Source: Balneolaceae bacterium
GTDB lineage: Bacteria; Bacteroidota; Rhodothermia; Balneolales; Balneolaceae
NCBI GenBank assembly: GCA_034521495.1
Contig: JAXHMK010000007.1
Span: forward strand, 56,720 to 120,719
Reading direction: 5' to 3'
DNA: 64,000 nucleotides
Shown here piece after piece: positions 1 through 8,809 of the stretch. The first letter of the stretch is position 1. Every line of letters starts with the position of its first letter. The notes under the pieces are model-generated. The model had not been told where the DNA came from and did no database searches. It saw only the letters and a list, made by a program, of their open reading frames with translations. Made by a program: the position numbers and the translations under genes.

Positions 1-82
1 ACTGATCTGAAAAAATAATGATGGCCAGCGAAATCATAACTACCCATGTTGTGTAAGCAAAAAATCGGGCTTTATCCTGCAT
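1..82 (-). CDS. Start of an unidentified membrane protein (partial)
   Basis: An ATG at 82 on the minus strand opens a frame that runs off the left edge of the window. The visible 27 residues are a short charged N-terminus (MQDKARFF) followed by a hydrophobic stretch, which suggests a membrane-anchored protein. It lies 47 bases downstream of lptD on the same strand and could be the last gene of that operon. Too little is visible to name it. Confidence 0.4.
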   Translation of the reverse strand, partial: MQDKARFFAYTTWVVMISLAIIIFSDQ

Positions 83-129
83 ATGTAACTATTTTTAGTA
101 ACATGATAGGTAATCTAAATTATGGGCAT

Positions 130-2886
130 CTAATACCGGCGCGGAACTCTTCCATTCGGAGATGAACTCCTTTCGAGATTGTTTAAAAGAGGTAATTTCT
201 GGAATAAACCTTGAATCTGTCCTCCGGAGAGAGATAACCTGAATGAATAATACTGGAATTCCCCGAATGGGTTGAAGTTGAAAGACAAGTTCCAGCAAAC
301 CATCGATCGGTTCAGGCTAAATTGCGAGGGAGTAAGCTCTTTCTCAATAAAATCGTACCCAAGCCGGGTTCTAAAGCTCCATTTTGGAGTCAGGTTAAAT
401 TGAATGTTATTGGCATTTAGCACGGCAGATTTTCTGGCATCCTGTCCGTGCCGATAGGTCCATCGATAGCTGAAGTCCAAGCCCATTCTAAATCCACTGT
501 TAAACCCCTGAACAGGTCGCGAAAAAAACCGGGTGTCAACCGGGCTGAAAAATGTTTGATCGTATGGATCGTAGGGCCTGTACTCCGGGGTAGTAATTCT
601 TGCTCCGCGTTGGTTTCCTCCCAGTGTTATATCTGTGGATACACTCAAACTGTAGCTGAGTGGCTGTAAAAATTTGTTGGTATCCTGCCAGATAAACCGG
701 TTAATTTCACGTCCGTCCTGGTCTCTCGTATAAAATGAATACGCGGCACTGGCCCGAATTCTAAAATTGTTTACAGCACTTGAAGAGAGCGAGACATTCA
801 TACGTCCGAAATTGAGGCTGTCAGCTGCAAAATTATAGCTCGAAGTTGCTGACAAATTATCAATCAGGCGCAGATTATTTGATTTTACTTCCCCGGTTGA
901 ATCTCTTCGAACTCGTTTGGTTTCAAGAATATTCGTAACACCGAAAGACATGGTTCTCTGTTCTCCTGCTCCGGGTCCGCCAAATATGGCATCCTCAAAA
1001 ATAGAATATTCCTGCGTGTTTCCGAGTGTATCCCGCTGGACTTCACGGTAAATTCCCCACTGGTCGGATGAAAAATCGGGCCTGTAGCTAAAACTTATAT
1101 TCGGCCGAACGGTATGTCTTACCCCTTCAAAACTTCCCGCCTTTATCTGTGAAATTCCATAAAAAGTAGTGTTAAAACTTAAATTGGTTGAAAAGTCCCG
1201 GGTTGTTGTAAAACCAGGTTCTTTAAAAGTTTCGACACGATTATCTTCTTCGTTGAACTCTTTTCGTATTGTGGCAGGATACCAATATTCGTTATAGTTG
1301 ATCCCGGCGCTCACATTCAGAAATCGGCTGGGGATAAGCTGACCGGCACTAACCTGAGCTCTCTGGATAAAACCGTATTGGAGGTGATCATCCTCGCCGG
1401 TGGCCTCCTCATATTTTTGCGGATCTAACAGAGCCTCCAACCAATTTACCTGGGCTGAGTCTGCAGCAATCGGTCGGAAGGTGTAACGGGAGCTGAAGTT
1501 GTTTCGGTAATTTATGGAAATTCGTTCATACCACTGTTCATCCATGCCCGGGTTATCGGATTTGAAGGGTGAAAATTGCCGAAGCGAAAAGTTCATTTCG
1601 GGACCTGTAAGGCGAGTGGTATTTGTAGAAAATTGCTGGTTGAGGTTCGAGCTCACACTAAAATTATATGTATTTTCGGGATGACTATACCGGTAGGATA
1701 CACGAGATGTTGTACTTGTTTCGGCGCGTTCATCCAGATCAAATGAATTTCTTCGAAAATAGTCAGCAGTTCTTAGATTTATATTTGCAGAAAGTGAAGC
1801 GTACGGTGAAAGTTCCTGGCTGTGATTAACCGATAATCGTTTGGTGGTTGTTTCCGTAAAACCTGGATCAGTCGGCTCAAGACCTCTCTCTTTTGAATAT
1901 CCAATGGTCACACTCCCGTTAAAATTACCGGTTTTCCTGTACTGCATGCGGGTTTCGTTAAAAATGGTGCCGGATGTAAAAACATCGAATGAAGTTTGTG
2001 CGGTAAAGTAGTCACTAAAGTATTGAAACCAACCCAGATTTTGCAGGCCAATACCCCTGGCACCGGTGTTTTGAAATGAATACGTAGGCTCCAATAAACC
2101 AGACTGTCTCTGCTCAAAACCAGCGGGAACATATCCAAAGGGAAAAACCAGCGGATAGGGAATATCAAGAATAAATAAACGGGCATTGGTAAAAAATATC
2201 TCCTCCTCTTCAACGACTTTCATCCGTTGGGCCTGGATATAGTAATACATGTGTTCCGGAGGGCAGGTGGAATAAATTCCATCCTCAATAAAAACTTCAT
2301 CCCGCGAAACATTTTTAACTTTTGTACCAATCAGGTGGCCGTCTGCCATACTCATTTCGGCAACCTCAAATTTACCGCGTTCTGTTTCGTAGTTAAATAA
2401 AATACGCGTACTACGAAGTTCCTGGTCGTCGCGTGTTAGAACTGGGTGGGAGAGCGTATCCTGTGCGGAACTGGCAGTAGCCTGTAACTGGCTTTTATCG
2501 AGATTTAATTCAATAGTGCCGGCTTTCAAGTTTCCGCTTTCATGGGTCACAGTTGCGGCGCCGTAGAGCATGGCAATTCGTTGCTCACCGAAGGTAAATG
2601 TGAGGGAATCGCGAGCCTGGAAGTTGACCGATCCTTCAGTGGCTTGTCGGTCGGCACTGCGGTTTTGTGCTGTTTGTTGGGTAGCTGAGCCCGGATCGAG
2701 TCCCGGAGGTGGTTGTTGTTCACCTGGTTGAAAATTTCCGGGAATGGGAGTTGAAGTTGTATCTGAAGGGCTTACCTGCAGACTGTCTGCTTCAACCTGG
2801 CCATACGCGTTTCTGCTTCCCAAAAAAAGGAATAGGACGAGTAAAAAAAGCCAAATTTTATGGTTTCCAGCAATATGAATCAGCAT
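130..2886 (-). CDS. lptD: LptD-like outer-membrane LPS-assembly protein
   Basis: 918 residues. Residues 1-30 are an export signal (hydrophobic core, cleavage near NAYGQ). A low-complexity Pro/Gln/Ser linker follows, then an OstA/LptA-like jelly-roll region (about residues 90-200, including an IELNLDKSQLQATASS stretch). A long beta-barrel domain fills the rest, rich in alternating aromatic residues and ending in a strand-like C-terminus. In the family, LptD with LptE inserts lipopolysaccharide into the outer leaflet of the outer membrane. The conserved turn around LDIPYPLVFPFGYVP (about residue 240) is typical of LptD in Bacteroidota relatives. The ROK kinase gene starts upstream on the same strand with only 15 bases between them, so they are probably co-transcribed. 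The family call is firm; the exact symbol is by homology of architecture only. Confidence 0.85.
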   Translation of the reverse strand: MLIHIAGNHKIWLFLLVLFLFLGSRNAYGQVEADSLQVSPSDTTSTPIPGNFQPGEQQPPPGLDPGSATQQTAQNRSADRQATEGSVNFQARDSLTFTFGEQRIAMLYGAATVTHESGNLKAGTIELNLDKSQLQATASSAQDTLSHPVLTRDDQELRSTRILFNYETERGKFEVAEMSMADGHLIGTKVKNVSRDEVFIEDGIYSTCPPEHMYYYIQAQRMKVVEEEEIFFTNARLFILDIPYPLVFPFGYVPAGFEQRQSGLLEPTYSFQNTGARGIGLQNLGWFQYFSDYFTAQTSFDVFTSGTIFNETRMQYRKTGNFNGSVTIGYSKERGLEPTDPGFTETTTKRLSVNHSQELSPYASLSANINLRTADYFRRNSFDLDERAETSTTSRVSYRYSHPENTYNFSVSSNLNQQFSTNTTRLTGPEMNFSLRQFSPFKSDNPGMDEQWYERISINYRNNFSSRYTFRPIAADSAQVNWLEALLDPQKYEEATGEDDHLQYGFIQRAQVSAGQLIPSRFLNVSAGINYNEYWYPATIRKEFNEEDNRVETFKEPGFTTTRDFSTNLSFNTTFYGISQIKAGSFEGVRHTVRPNISFSYRPDFSSDQWGIYREVQRDTLGNTQEYSIFEDAIFGGPGAGEQRTMSFGVTNILETKRVRRDSTGEVKSNNLRLIDNLSATSSYNFAADSLNFGRMNVSLSSSAVNNFRIRASAAYSFYTRDQDGREINRFIWQDTNKFLQPLSYSLSVSTDITLGGNQRGARITTPEYRPYDPYDQTFFSPVDTRFFSRPVQGFNSGFRMGLDFSYRWTYRHGQDARKSAVLNANNIQFNLTPKWSFRTRLGYDFIEKELTPSQFSLNRSMVCWNLSFNFNPFGEFQYYSFRLSLSGGQIQGLFQKLPLLNNLERSSSPNGRVPRRY

Positions 2887-2901
2887 GCTTTAAGCTAAGC
2901 A

Positions 2902-3849
2902 TCACAGCTCTTCAAACGCAAGGCTGGCTGCTCCAAGAAGTGCGGCGTCATTTCCCAGCGATTCATAAATAATATCAAAATCTTCGCGGTAGGGGGGCAT
3001 CAGGTATTTTGTGGCTGTGGTTTTAGCCGGATCAAGAATAAATTTACCGGCCTTGGCTACACCACCACTCACTACAATTTTTCTGATATCGAGGGTATGT
3101 ATATAATTTACAATGGCATAGCCAAGTTTTTCGCCGGTTTTCCTGAGGATTTCAATAGCAAGTTCATTCTTCTCCTTGGCAGCGTGATACAGATCTACCG
3201 GTTCCAGTTTTTCGAAATCTTTGTGAAAGGTTTTGTACAGGGGGTTGTCTTCATGCTGGCGAATGGTATCTGCAGCATAGCGGCTCAAAAACCGCTGACC
3301 AAGATAAGCTTCAATTCCGCCGCGCGTATTGCTGTTCGAAAGCGGTCCATGGTAATCGATGATTACATGACCCAGTTCGGCCGCCATTCCGTTTGTACCG
3401 CGGTAAATTTTATTGTTGTAAATGATACCTCCGCCAACACCCGTGCCGAGTGTAATCATAATGAAATCATCAAAATCTTTACCCACTCCAAAACGGGCAG
3501 AACCAAAAGCGGCAAGATTGGCGTCGTTTCCAATTACACAATTATAACCGGTACGTTTTTTGAGAGCATCGGCAACATTTTCGACGTTAAATCCCGGAAG
3601 GTTTGGTGGATTTTTTACCGTTTTTCGGTCCATGCTTACCATTCCCGGCATTCCCATTCCAATTCCAATCGGCTCTTCACCGTGTCCATCCAAAAGATCT
3701 GATACAGCCATTGCAATCCTGTCGTACACATGTTCTTTACCCATATCAGCGTGGGTGGGGATGCAACTTGTTGTTATGAATCCTTTCTTTTTATCTACCA
3801 GTGCGGCTTTAATATTTGTACCGCCTAAATCAATACCTATTGCAATCAT
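2902..3849 (-). CDS. ROK-family sugar kinase (glucokinase-like)
   Basis: 315 residues. It begins with the ROK/actin-fold phosphate loop IGIDLGGTNIKAAL, carries the catalytic-region motif GNDANLAAFG (about residues 107-116) and the GTGVGGGII loop. The family phosphorylates glucose or related sugars in the cytoplasm with ATP. The zinc site normally written CxCGxxGCxE reads SNSNTRGGIE here (about residues 170-180): all three cysteines are replaced although the upstream His (GHVIIDYHGP) and the downstream EAYLG remain. The enzyme may therefore fold without zinc, as some ROK branches do, or use another substrate. It lies between lptD and the ftsB-like gene, all on the minus strand. The kinase call is firm, the substrate is not. 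Confidence 0.88.
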   Translation of the reverse strand: MIAIGIDLGGTNIKAALVDKKKGFITTSCIPTHADMGKEHVYDRIAMAVSDLLDGHGEEPIGIGMGMPGMVSMDRKTVKNPPNLPGFNVENVADALKKRTGYNCVIGNDANLAAFGSARFGVGKDFDDFIMITLGTGVGGGIIYNNKIYRGTNGMAAELGHVIIDYHGPLSNSNTRGGIEAYLGQRFLSRYAADTIRQHEDNPLYKTFHKDFEKLEPVDLYHAAKEKNELAIEILRKTGEKLGYAIVNYIHTLDIRKIVVSGGVAKAGKFILDPAKTTATKYLMPPYREDFDIIYESLGNDAALLGAASLAFEEL

Positions 3850-3914
3850 ATCTCAATATTTTGTGACAACAGATCTGTAAAAAAGGAAAAATATTTAAAG
3901 GAAAGCATAAGGTA

Positions 3915-4220
3915 TTATTCAGTTTTTTCGACTTTATAAACCGTCTCATTTGGTTTTTTCATACCGTAGTCTTCCCGGGCAATTTTCTCAATCAGATCAG
4001 GATTATTTTCAAGTTCTTCAATTTTTTTGTCAAGTTCAGCCGCTTTCTGCTCATACTCAGCTGTTCGTTCAATCAAATCTTCTTTTTGATTTTCCAACTG
4101 AATTTTGGTCATTAAGCTGTAAGTATCAAAAAAAAGAAACCAAATAACGATACAGGCAGCAAGCAAGCTGATGAGCAGTGACTTATTCCAATGTAAAGGA
4201 TTTAAATACTCGGAGTTCAT
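3915..4220 (-). CDS. FtsB/DivIC-family septum formation protein
   Basis: 101 residues: a short cytoplasmic N-terminus, one transmembrane helix (about residues 14-33), then a coiled coil rich in Glu, Lys and Leu heptads (about 35-80) and a short tail containing IAREDYGMKKPNE. This is the standard layout of FtsB/DivIC, which bridges FtsQ and FtsL/FtsW/FtsI in the divisome; the 'ARE.YGM..P.E' tail is a family hallmark. It heads the minus-strand run ftsB-ROK-lptD and diverges from the PLD gene, sharing a 58-base promoter gap. Confidence 0.85.
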   Translation of the reverse strand: MNSEYLNPLHWNKSLLISLLAACIVIWFLFFDTYSLMTKIQLENQKEDLIERTAEYEQKAAELDKKIEELENNPDLIEKIAREDYGMKKPNETVYKVEKTE

Positions 4221-4278
4221 GGTTCTGTATCTATATTTTTACGAAATTAATTCAAATTAAGCGTAGAAACAAAACCGA

Positions 4279-6240
4279 ATGTCTCTATTTGTGGGTGAAA
4301 GAAGATTAAATGTTGGGTGTTTTATTGTATTTCTGTTGATTTTTTTTACGGAATCATTAGCTGCACAAAAGGCTGATACCAGTTCGATTGAATGGGTTAA
4401 AGTCTTTTTTAATATGCCTGCCGATCATACCGTGGCGAAAGAGAGTAACCTGGCAAATGATGAAGCTGATCTCCTGCAAACATTGATAGATCTTATTGAT
4501 TCTGCAAAGTACAGTGTAGACTTGGCAGCTTATGATCTTGAGAATCTAAGAGTGGGAGAAGCTCTGACCCGGGCTGCAGAACGGGGAGTACAGGTTCGGG
4601 TAGTGACCGATTACTACAATCGGTTTAATGATCGGGAACTGGATGAAAAGATGTGGGAGATGTTGAGGAATGCGGGGATTTACAGCATTGATGACGGAGG
4701 TGAGGTTTTCCATCCGGACGGGTCGGTCACCTCAAACCGTTTGACAGGAGCCAGTTATGATATGCACAATAAATTTGCTGTTATAGACATACTCAGTAAC
4801 AATCCCGAGGATTATTATGTATGGACCGGTTCTATGAACCTGACCTACACAGGCCCCATCAACACCAACAACACAATTCTGATTAAAGACAGTGATATTG
4901 CTGAAGCGTATCATGAAGAATTCAGACAGATGTGGGGTGGAAACAGGGAAGTTCCAAACCCGGAAAAGGCACGATATCATAAAGATAAACGGTATGTTGG
5001 CGAACGTGTGTTTTTTGTGGATTCAACCAAAGTGGAACTCTATTTTGCACCCATCAACAGGGACGATACCAAGCCTTCTCCTGCTGAAAGAATTCATGAA
5101 TTGATTGAAAAAGCGCAACTCGACGTAAACTTTCTGGCGTTTGCCATCACACATGATATCCCGATGAGTCAGGAGATGTGGAGGCGTTCTTTTTCTGATG
5201 GGATTAGATTACAGGGATTAATCGATCCGCGATTTTATGCACAGTACAGGAATGCCGGTGTGATCTGGGCCACACCCGAATCGCAACTGGGAACGCGAAA
5301 TATCAGGCAGGCCAACGAACTGAGAACCCTGCACAGTAAAATTATGCTGATAGATGTGACACAACCGTTTGAGAATAATCGCGGAATTGCCATTACCGGT
5401 TCGTATAATTATTCAAACAATGCAGAGCAAAATAACGACGAGAATCTGCTGATTATTCACTCTCCACTGATCGCAAACCAATACTACCAGGACTTTATGG
5501 GCGCGATGAACCGTTCAATGGGAATATCTTCACCTCCGGTTCCGCAAATTTATACAGATGAATGGTATCCTGTGAAGGACGTCATTGACGGGAACCTGTT
5601 TGAAATAGAGCTCGCTGAGGGATTTGGATACCCGGTTCGGCTACTCGGTGTAGATGCCCCGCGAATTTATGTTGGACAAGATTCATCTGAATATTATTCC
5701 GGCCAGGCTGCGGTTTTTCTGTCTAATTTATTAGAGGATAAAGAGGTGCGATTGGAGGGATATGATGCCGGGGTGCCGGAATCGCGCTATGGCTCGTTCA
5801 GGGCTTATGTTCAGGCACGGGATGAGAGCGGAGAAGTTATGAATGTGAATTCAGAGATGATTAAAAAAGGGTTTGGAGAGTGGACCCCCTACTATCGTCA
5901 GCAGCCGGATTCAATTGATACTTTTCAGCGACTCACCCGATTGGCAAAAAGTATGAGAATTGGAATGTGGAAGGCCCCCGATCGTATTGGAGAAAAAATT
6001 GCTCGTGTAGAATTGGGCAGCGACGGGGAAAAAAGAGATGTTACATTTCCGATTAACATTAATATTGCAGATGAAACGACTCTGCAGGCGTTGACCGGTA
6101 TCGGCCCGGCCTATGCTACCCGAATTGTAAAGTACCGCTTTGAGCATGGTTTGTTCAGCGATATTGAAGAACTGACTAATATTCGTGGAATTGGCCCGGT
6201 TACTATGCAGAAATTAAGGCCGTACGTAACGATAGAATAG
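4279..6240 (+). CDS. Exported phospholipase-D/nuclease-like + SNase-like + HhH fusion
   Basis: 653 residues with an N-terminal signal peptide (hydrophobic residues 13-28, cleavage near LAAQ). Two PLD half-domains follow, each with an intact HxKx4D motif: HNKFAVID (about residue 162) and HSKIMLID (about residue 353), each followed by the usual TGS[MY]N. Residues of about 430-550 resemble a staphylococcal nuclease/thermonuclease fold (LLGVDAPRIY, then a QAAVFLSNLL segment). The last 60 residues are a ComEA-type helix-hairpin-helix pair (ALTGIGPAYATRIVKYR, then NIRGIGPVTMQKLRPY). The combination suggests an exported nuclease or phosphodiesterase that grips DNA. It stands alone; its upstream neighbour is divergent. 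Domain calls are solid; the substrate (DNA or lipid) is inferred from the HhH and SNase-like parts. Confidence 0.85.
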   Translation: MSLFVGERRLNVGCFIVFLLIFFTESLAAQKADTSSIEWVKVFFNMPADHTVAKESNLANDEADLLQTLIDLIDSAKYSVDLAAYDLENLRVGEALTRAAERGVQVRVVTDYYNRFNDRELDEKMWEMLRNAGIYSIDDGGEVFHPDGSVTSNRLTGASYDMHNKFAVIDILSNNPEDYYVWTGSMNLTYTGPINTNNTILIKDSDIAEAYHEEFRQMWGGNREVPNPEKARYHKDKRYVGERVFFVDSTKVELYFAPINRDDTKPSPAERIHELIEKAQLDVNFLAFAITHDIPMSQEMWRRSFSDGIRLQGLIDPRFYAQYRNAGVIWATPESQLGTRNIRQANELRTLHSKIMLIDVTQPFENNRGIAITGSYNYSNNAEQNNDENLLIIHSPLIANQYYQDFMGAMNRSMGISSPPVPQIYTDEWYPVKDVIDGNLFEIELAEGFGYPVRLLGVDAPRIYVGQDSSEYYSGQAAVFLSNLLEDKEVRLEGYDAGVPESRYGSFRAYVQARDESGEVMNVNSEMIKKGFGEWTPYYRQQPDSIDTFQRLTRLAKSMRIGMWKAPDRIGEKIARVELGSDGEKRDVTFPININIADETTLQALTGIGPAYATRIVKYRFEHGLFSDIEELTNIRGIGPVTMQKLRPYVTIE

Positions 6241-6419
6241 CAGTTATCATCTGCTGGATTACTTGTGTCCTCAGCATGAATTTTAGATAAGTTGTATTCG
6301 AAGCTATCAGATGATTAGGTTTTTCAGATCCATAATAAGCAATGCTAAATCATGATTTCGTTAGCTGCTACCAAAAGATTTATTATCATAGGCAGTTATA
6401 ATCCAAAAGTTAGAATTGA

Positions 6420-7589
6420 ATGCAGTCAAAGATTTTAAATATTGATAAAGTACATAGCAGCCGGGGAGTATCACTGTTCATTTTAATTCTCTTTCTAAGT
6501 CTGGCAGGATGTGTGAAGGAGCAAAAGCAGCAACTGAACTCCTCCAAAACGGAATCGTTGGCGAACGCTTATCGGGATCATTTCAAAATTGGTGTAGCCC
6601 TGAACCGGTTCCAGGTAAACGGTGAAATACCCAAAGCCACTCCATTAATCAAACAACATTTCAATTCTGTTACTCCTGAAAATCTGCTCAAATGGGAGCG
6701 TGTTCACCCGGAGCCAGGTCAATATAATTTTGGCCCGGCAAATACTTTTGTGGAGTTTGGGGAGGAAAATGAGATGTTCATAGTTGGCCATACACTGGTT
6801 TGGCATTCCCAGATTCCTGATTGGGTGTTTGAGGCCGATAACGGGGAAGAGATTGACCGGGAAACCCTGCTGCAACGTATGGAAGATCATATCAATTCCG
6901 TTGCCGGCAAGTACAAAGGCCGGATTGATGCCTGGGATGTTGTCAATGAAGCGGTACTGGATGAAGGTGGAATGAGGCAATCGAAATGGTTTGAATTGGT
7001 GGGAGAAGATTACGTTCAAAAAGCTTTTCAGTATGCAAGTGAAGCCGATCCTGATGCCGAGCTTTACTATAACGATTACAACCTTTGGATCCCGGAAAAG
7101 CGCCGGGCAGCAGTGGAGCTTATAAAGAATCTGCAGGAGAATGATGTACCGATTCACGGAATTGGAATGCAGGCGCATCTGAAGATCGATACTCCATCTG
7201 TTGAAATGATAGAAGAAAGTTTATTGGCCTTTTCTGATTTGGGACTGAAGGTGATGATCACTGAGCTCGATATCGACCTGTTGCCGCGTGAAGATCAGGT
7301 GGATGCTGAACTTCCGGATGACGGAGAGATACCTGACGTATTTAACCCTTATACCAGGAATCTCCCCGATTCCATGCAGGGAAAACTCGCTGATCGTTAC
7401 GAAGCGCTCTTCAGGTTATTCCAAAAACACAGTGATAAAATCGACCGCGTTACTTTTTGGGGGCTTAATGACAGCCAATCGTGGTTGAATAATTTCCCCA
7501 TCAGTGGGCGTACCAATTATCCTCTTCTTTTTGATCGTGATTATCAGCCCAAGCCAGCTTTTCACGCTATTATGGATCTTGCTGATTAA
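6420..7589 (+). CDS. GH10 endo-1,4-beta-xylanase, lipoprotein
   Basis: 389 residues. A lipoprotein signal is visible (hydrophobic run ending LSLAGC, Cys about residue 31). The GH10 barrel follows: the strand-3 motif GHTLVWHSQIP, the acid/base glutamate in WDVVNEAV (E177) and the nucleophile in ITELDI (E282), all with normal spacing. The family cleaves internal xylan beta-1,4 bonds with retention. Anchoring in a membrane fits surface breakdown of plant or algal xylan. It has no sugar-uptake genes next to it. The 179 bases upstream hold no gene; I see only AT-rich DNA. Confidence 0.93.
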   Translation: MQSKILNIDKVHSSRGVSLFILILFLSLAGCVKEQKQQLNSSKTESLANAYRDHFKIGVALNRFQVNGEIPKATPLIKQHFNSVTPENLLKWERVHPEPGQYNFGPANTFVEFGEENEMFIVGHTLVWHSQIPDWVFEADNGEEIDRETLLQRMEDHINSVAGKYKGRIDAWDVVNEAVLDEGGMRQSKWFELVGEDYVQKAFQYASEADPDAELYYNDYNLWIPEKRRAAVELIKNLQENDVPIHGIGMQAHLKIDTPSVEMIEESLLAFSDLGLKVMITELDIDLLPREDQVDAELPDDGEIPDVFNPYTRNLPDSMQGKLADRYEALFRLFQKHSDKIDRVTFWGLNDSQSWLNNFPISGRTNYPLLFDRDYQPKPAFHAIMDLAD

Positions 7590-7624
7590 AAATCGAATGC
7601 TTCAATTCAGAAAGGCAAAAAAAT

Positions 7625-7655
7625 AACCCCTACCGGGTATCAGCCGATAGAGGTT
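7625..7655. terminator. Possible terminator hairpin between xylanase gene and tRNA-Lys
   Basis: Two 12-base arms (AACCCCTACCGG and CCGATAGAGGTT) around a 7-base loop pair at 10 of 12 positions. An A-rich run lies before it and a mostly T-poor stretch after it, so it would terminate better in the minus direction, that is, for the tRNA gene. Confidence 0.4.
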
Positions 7656-7695
7656 AATCAAGAGAGATTCTTCGTAAAATAGTTGTATTAATGCG

Positions 7696-7768
7696 TGAAT
7701 CGGGAGGGGTTCGAACCCTCGACCCACGGCTTAAAAGGCCGTTGCTCTACCAACTGAGCTACCGATTC
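7696..7768 (-). tRNA. tRNA-Lys (anticodon TTT)
   Basis: On the minus strand the 73 bases fold as a full cloverleaf: acceptor GAATCGG with CCGATTC, D arm GCTC...GAGC, anticodon stem ACGGC/GCCGT enclosing loop CTTTTAA (anticodon TTT), T arm GAGGG-TTCGAAC-CCCTC, discriminator A. No CCA is encoded. Confidence 0.97.
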
Positions 7769-7976
7769 AACAATTACTTCCTTCTTGTCAAAGACTCTAA
7801 AGATAATGGTTTTGCAGATTGAAAATCAACCGTTGATATTTATTTTCTCAACTCTTTTGCCAACTGTCTGATTTGTAGATAGTAGTCATAGCTCTTATAA
7901 TCATGCAGAACAACATCTTTCTCTTTATCTTAACGGTACAAATAATTTTCTATTTCAATTATATAAAACAACTGAT

Positions 7977-8375
7977 ATGGCTACAATTTTTACAAAAATT
8001 ATTCGCGGAGATATTCCCTGCTATAAAGTTGCAGAAACAGAAACGCATTTTGCCTTTTTGGATATTAACCCGATTGCAGAAGGTCACACCCTGGTTGTTC
8101 CCAAGGAAGAGACAGATTACCTGTTTGATCTTTCGGATGAAGATCTAAGCCAGACGATGATCATCGCTAAGAAAATAGCACATGCAATCGATCAGGCTTT
8201 GAACCCTATTCGAACCGGGGTGATAGTAGAAGGTTTGGAAGTTCCCCATGCGCATGTTCATTTGGTTCCCATTTATAAGGAGAGCCAAAATGTATCGCTA
8301 AGGAATAAGGTAGATGTTTCTAAAGAGAAGATGGAAGTGTTGGCGAAATCTATTGCAGATGAGGTTCGATTATGA
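7977..8375 (+). CDS. HIT-family nucleotide-binding hydrolase
   Basis: 132 residues with the histidine triad VPHAHVHLVP near residue 95 and the N-terminal IFTKIIRGDIPCYKV typical of the HinT/HIT branch. Members cleave nucleoside phosphoramidates or AMP esters in the cytoplasm. The start at 7977 gives the standard family N-terminus. Its stop overlaps the aroQ start by four bases (ATGA), so the two are translationally coupled. Confidence 0.93.
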   Translation: MATIFTKIIRGDIPCYKVAETETHFAFLDINPIAEGHTLVVPKEETDYLFDLSDEDLSQTMIIAKKIAHAIDQALNPIRTGVIVEGLEVPHAHVHLVPIYKESQNVSLRNKVDVSKEKMEVLAKSIADEVRL

Positions 8376-8803
8376 AATTTTTGATCCTAAACGGGCCGAA
8401 TTTAAATCTGCTTGGACAGAGGGATGAAGCCACGTATGGTACGGAAACACTTTCAGATATAGAAATGCTTCTGAAGGAGAGTTATTCAGATCATGATTTT
8501 ATCTTTGTTCAGAGCAATCACGAAGGAGATCTGATCGACGCCATTCAGTCTGCGCGATCCGGAACCATTGATGCAATCGTTGCAAACTGGGGCGGCTTTA
8601 CACACTCATCTGTAGCCATTCACGATGCACTGGAACTTGTCAACATTCCTAAAGTGGAAGTGCATATCTCCAATATTCACGCCCGCGAGGAGTTTCGTGA
8701 GCGGTCTGTTACCGGCAAAGCGATGGATGGAATCATCACAGGATTTGGAATCAACAGCTATATGCTGGGAGTGCAGGCGGCCTTGCAGCTTATTTCGAAA
8801 TAA
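8372..8803 (+). CDS. aroQ: Type II 3-dehydroquinate dehydratase
   Basis: 143 residues, the usual size for type II enzymes. Motifs visible: ILNGPNLNLLGQRDEATYG (substrate loop and catalytic Tyr), FVQSNHEGDLIDAI, NWGGFTHSSVAIHDAL, VEVHISNIHAREEFR (catalytic His/Arg) and GFGINSYMLGVQA. It dehydrates 3-dehydroquinate to 3-dehydroshikimate in the shikimate pathway. It overlaps the HIT gene and is followed after six bases by the flippase gene. Confidence 0.96.
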   Translation: MKFLILNGPNLNLLGQRDEATYGTETLSDIEMLLKESYSDHDFIFVQSNHEGDLIDAIQSARSGTIDAIVANWGGFTHSSVAIHDALELVNIPKVEVHISNIHAREEFRERSVTGKAMDGIITGFGINSYMLGVQAALQLISK

Positions 8804-8809
8804 GAAACG

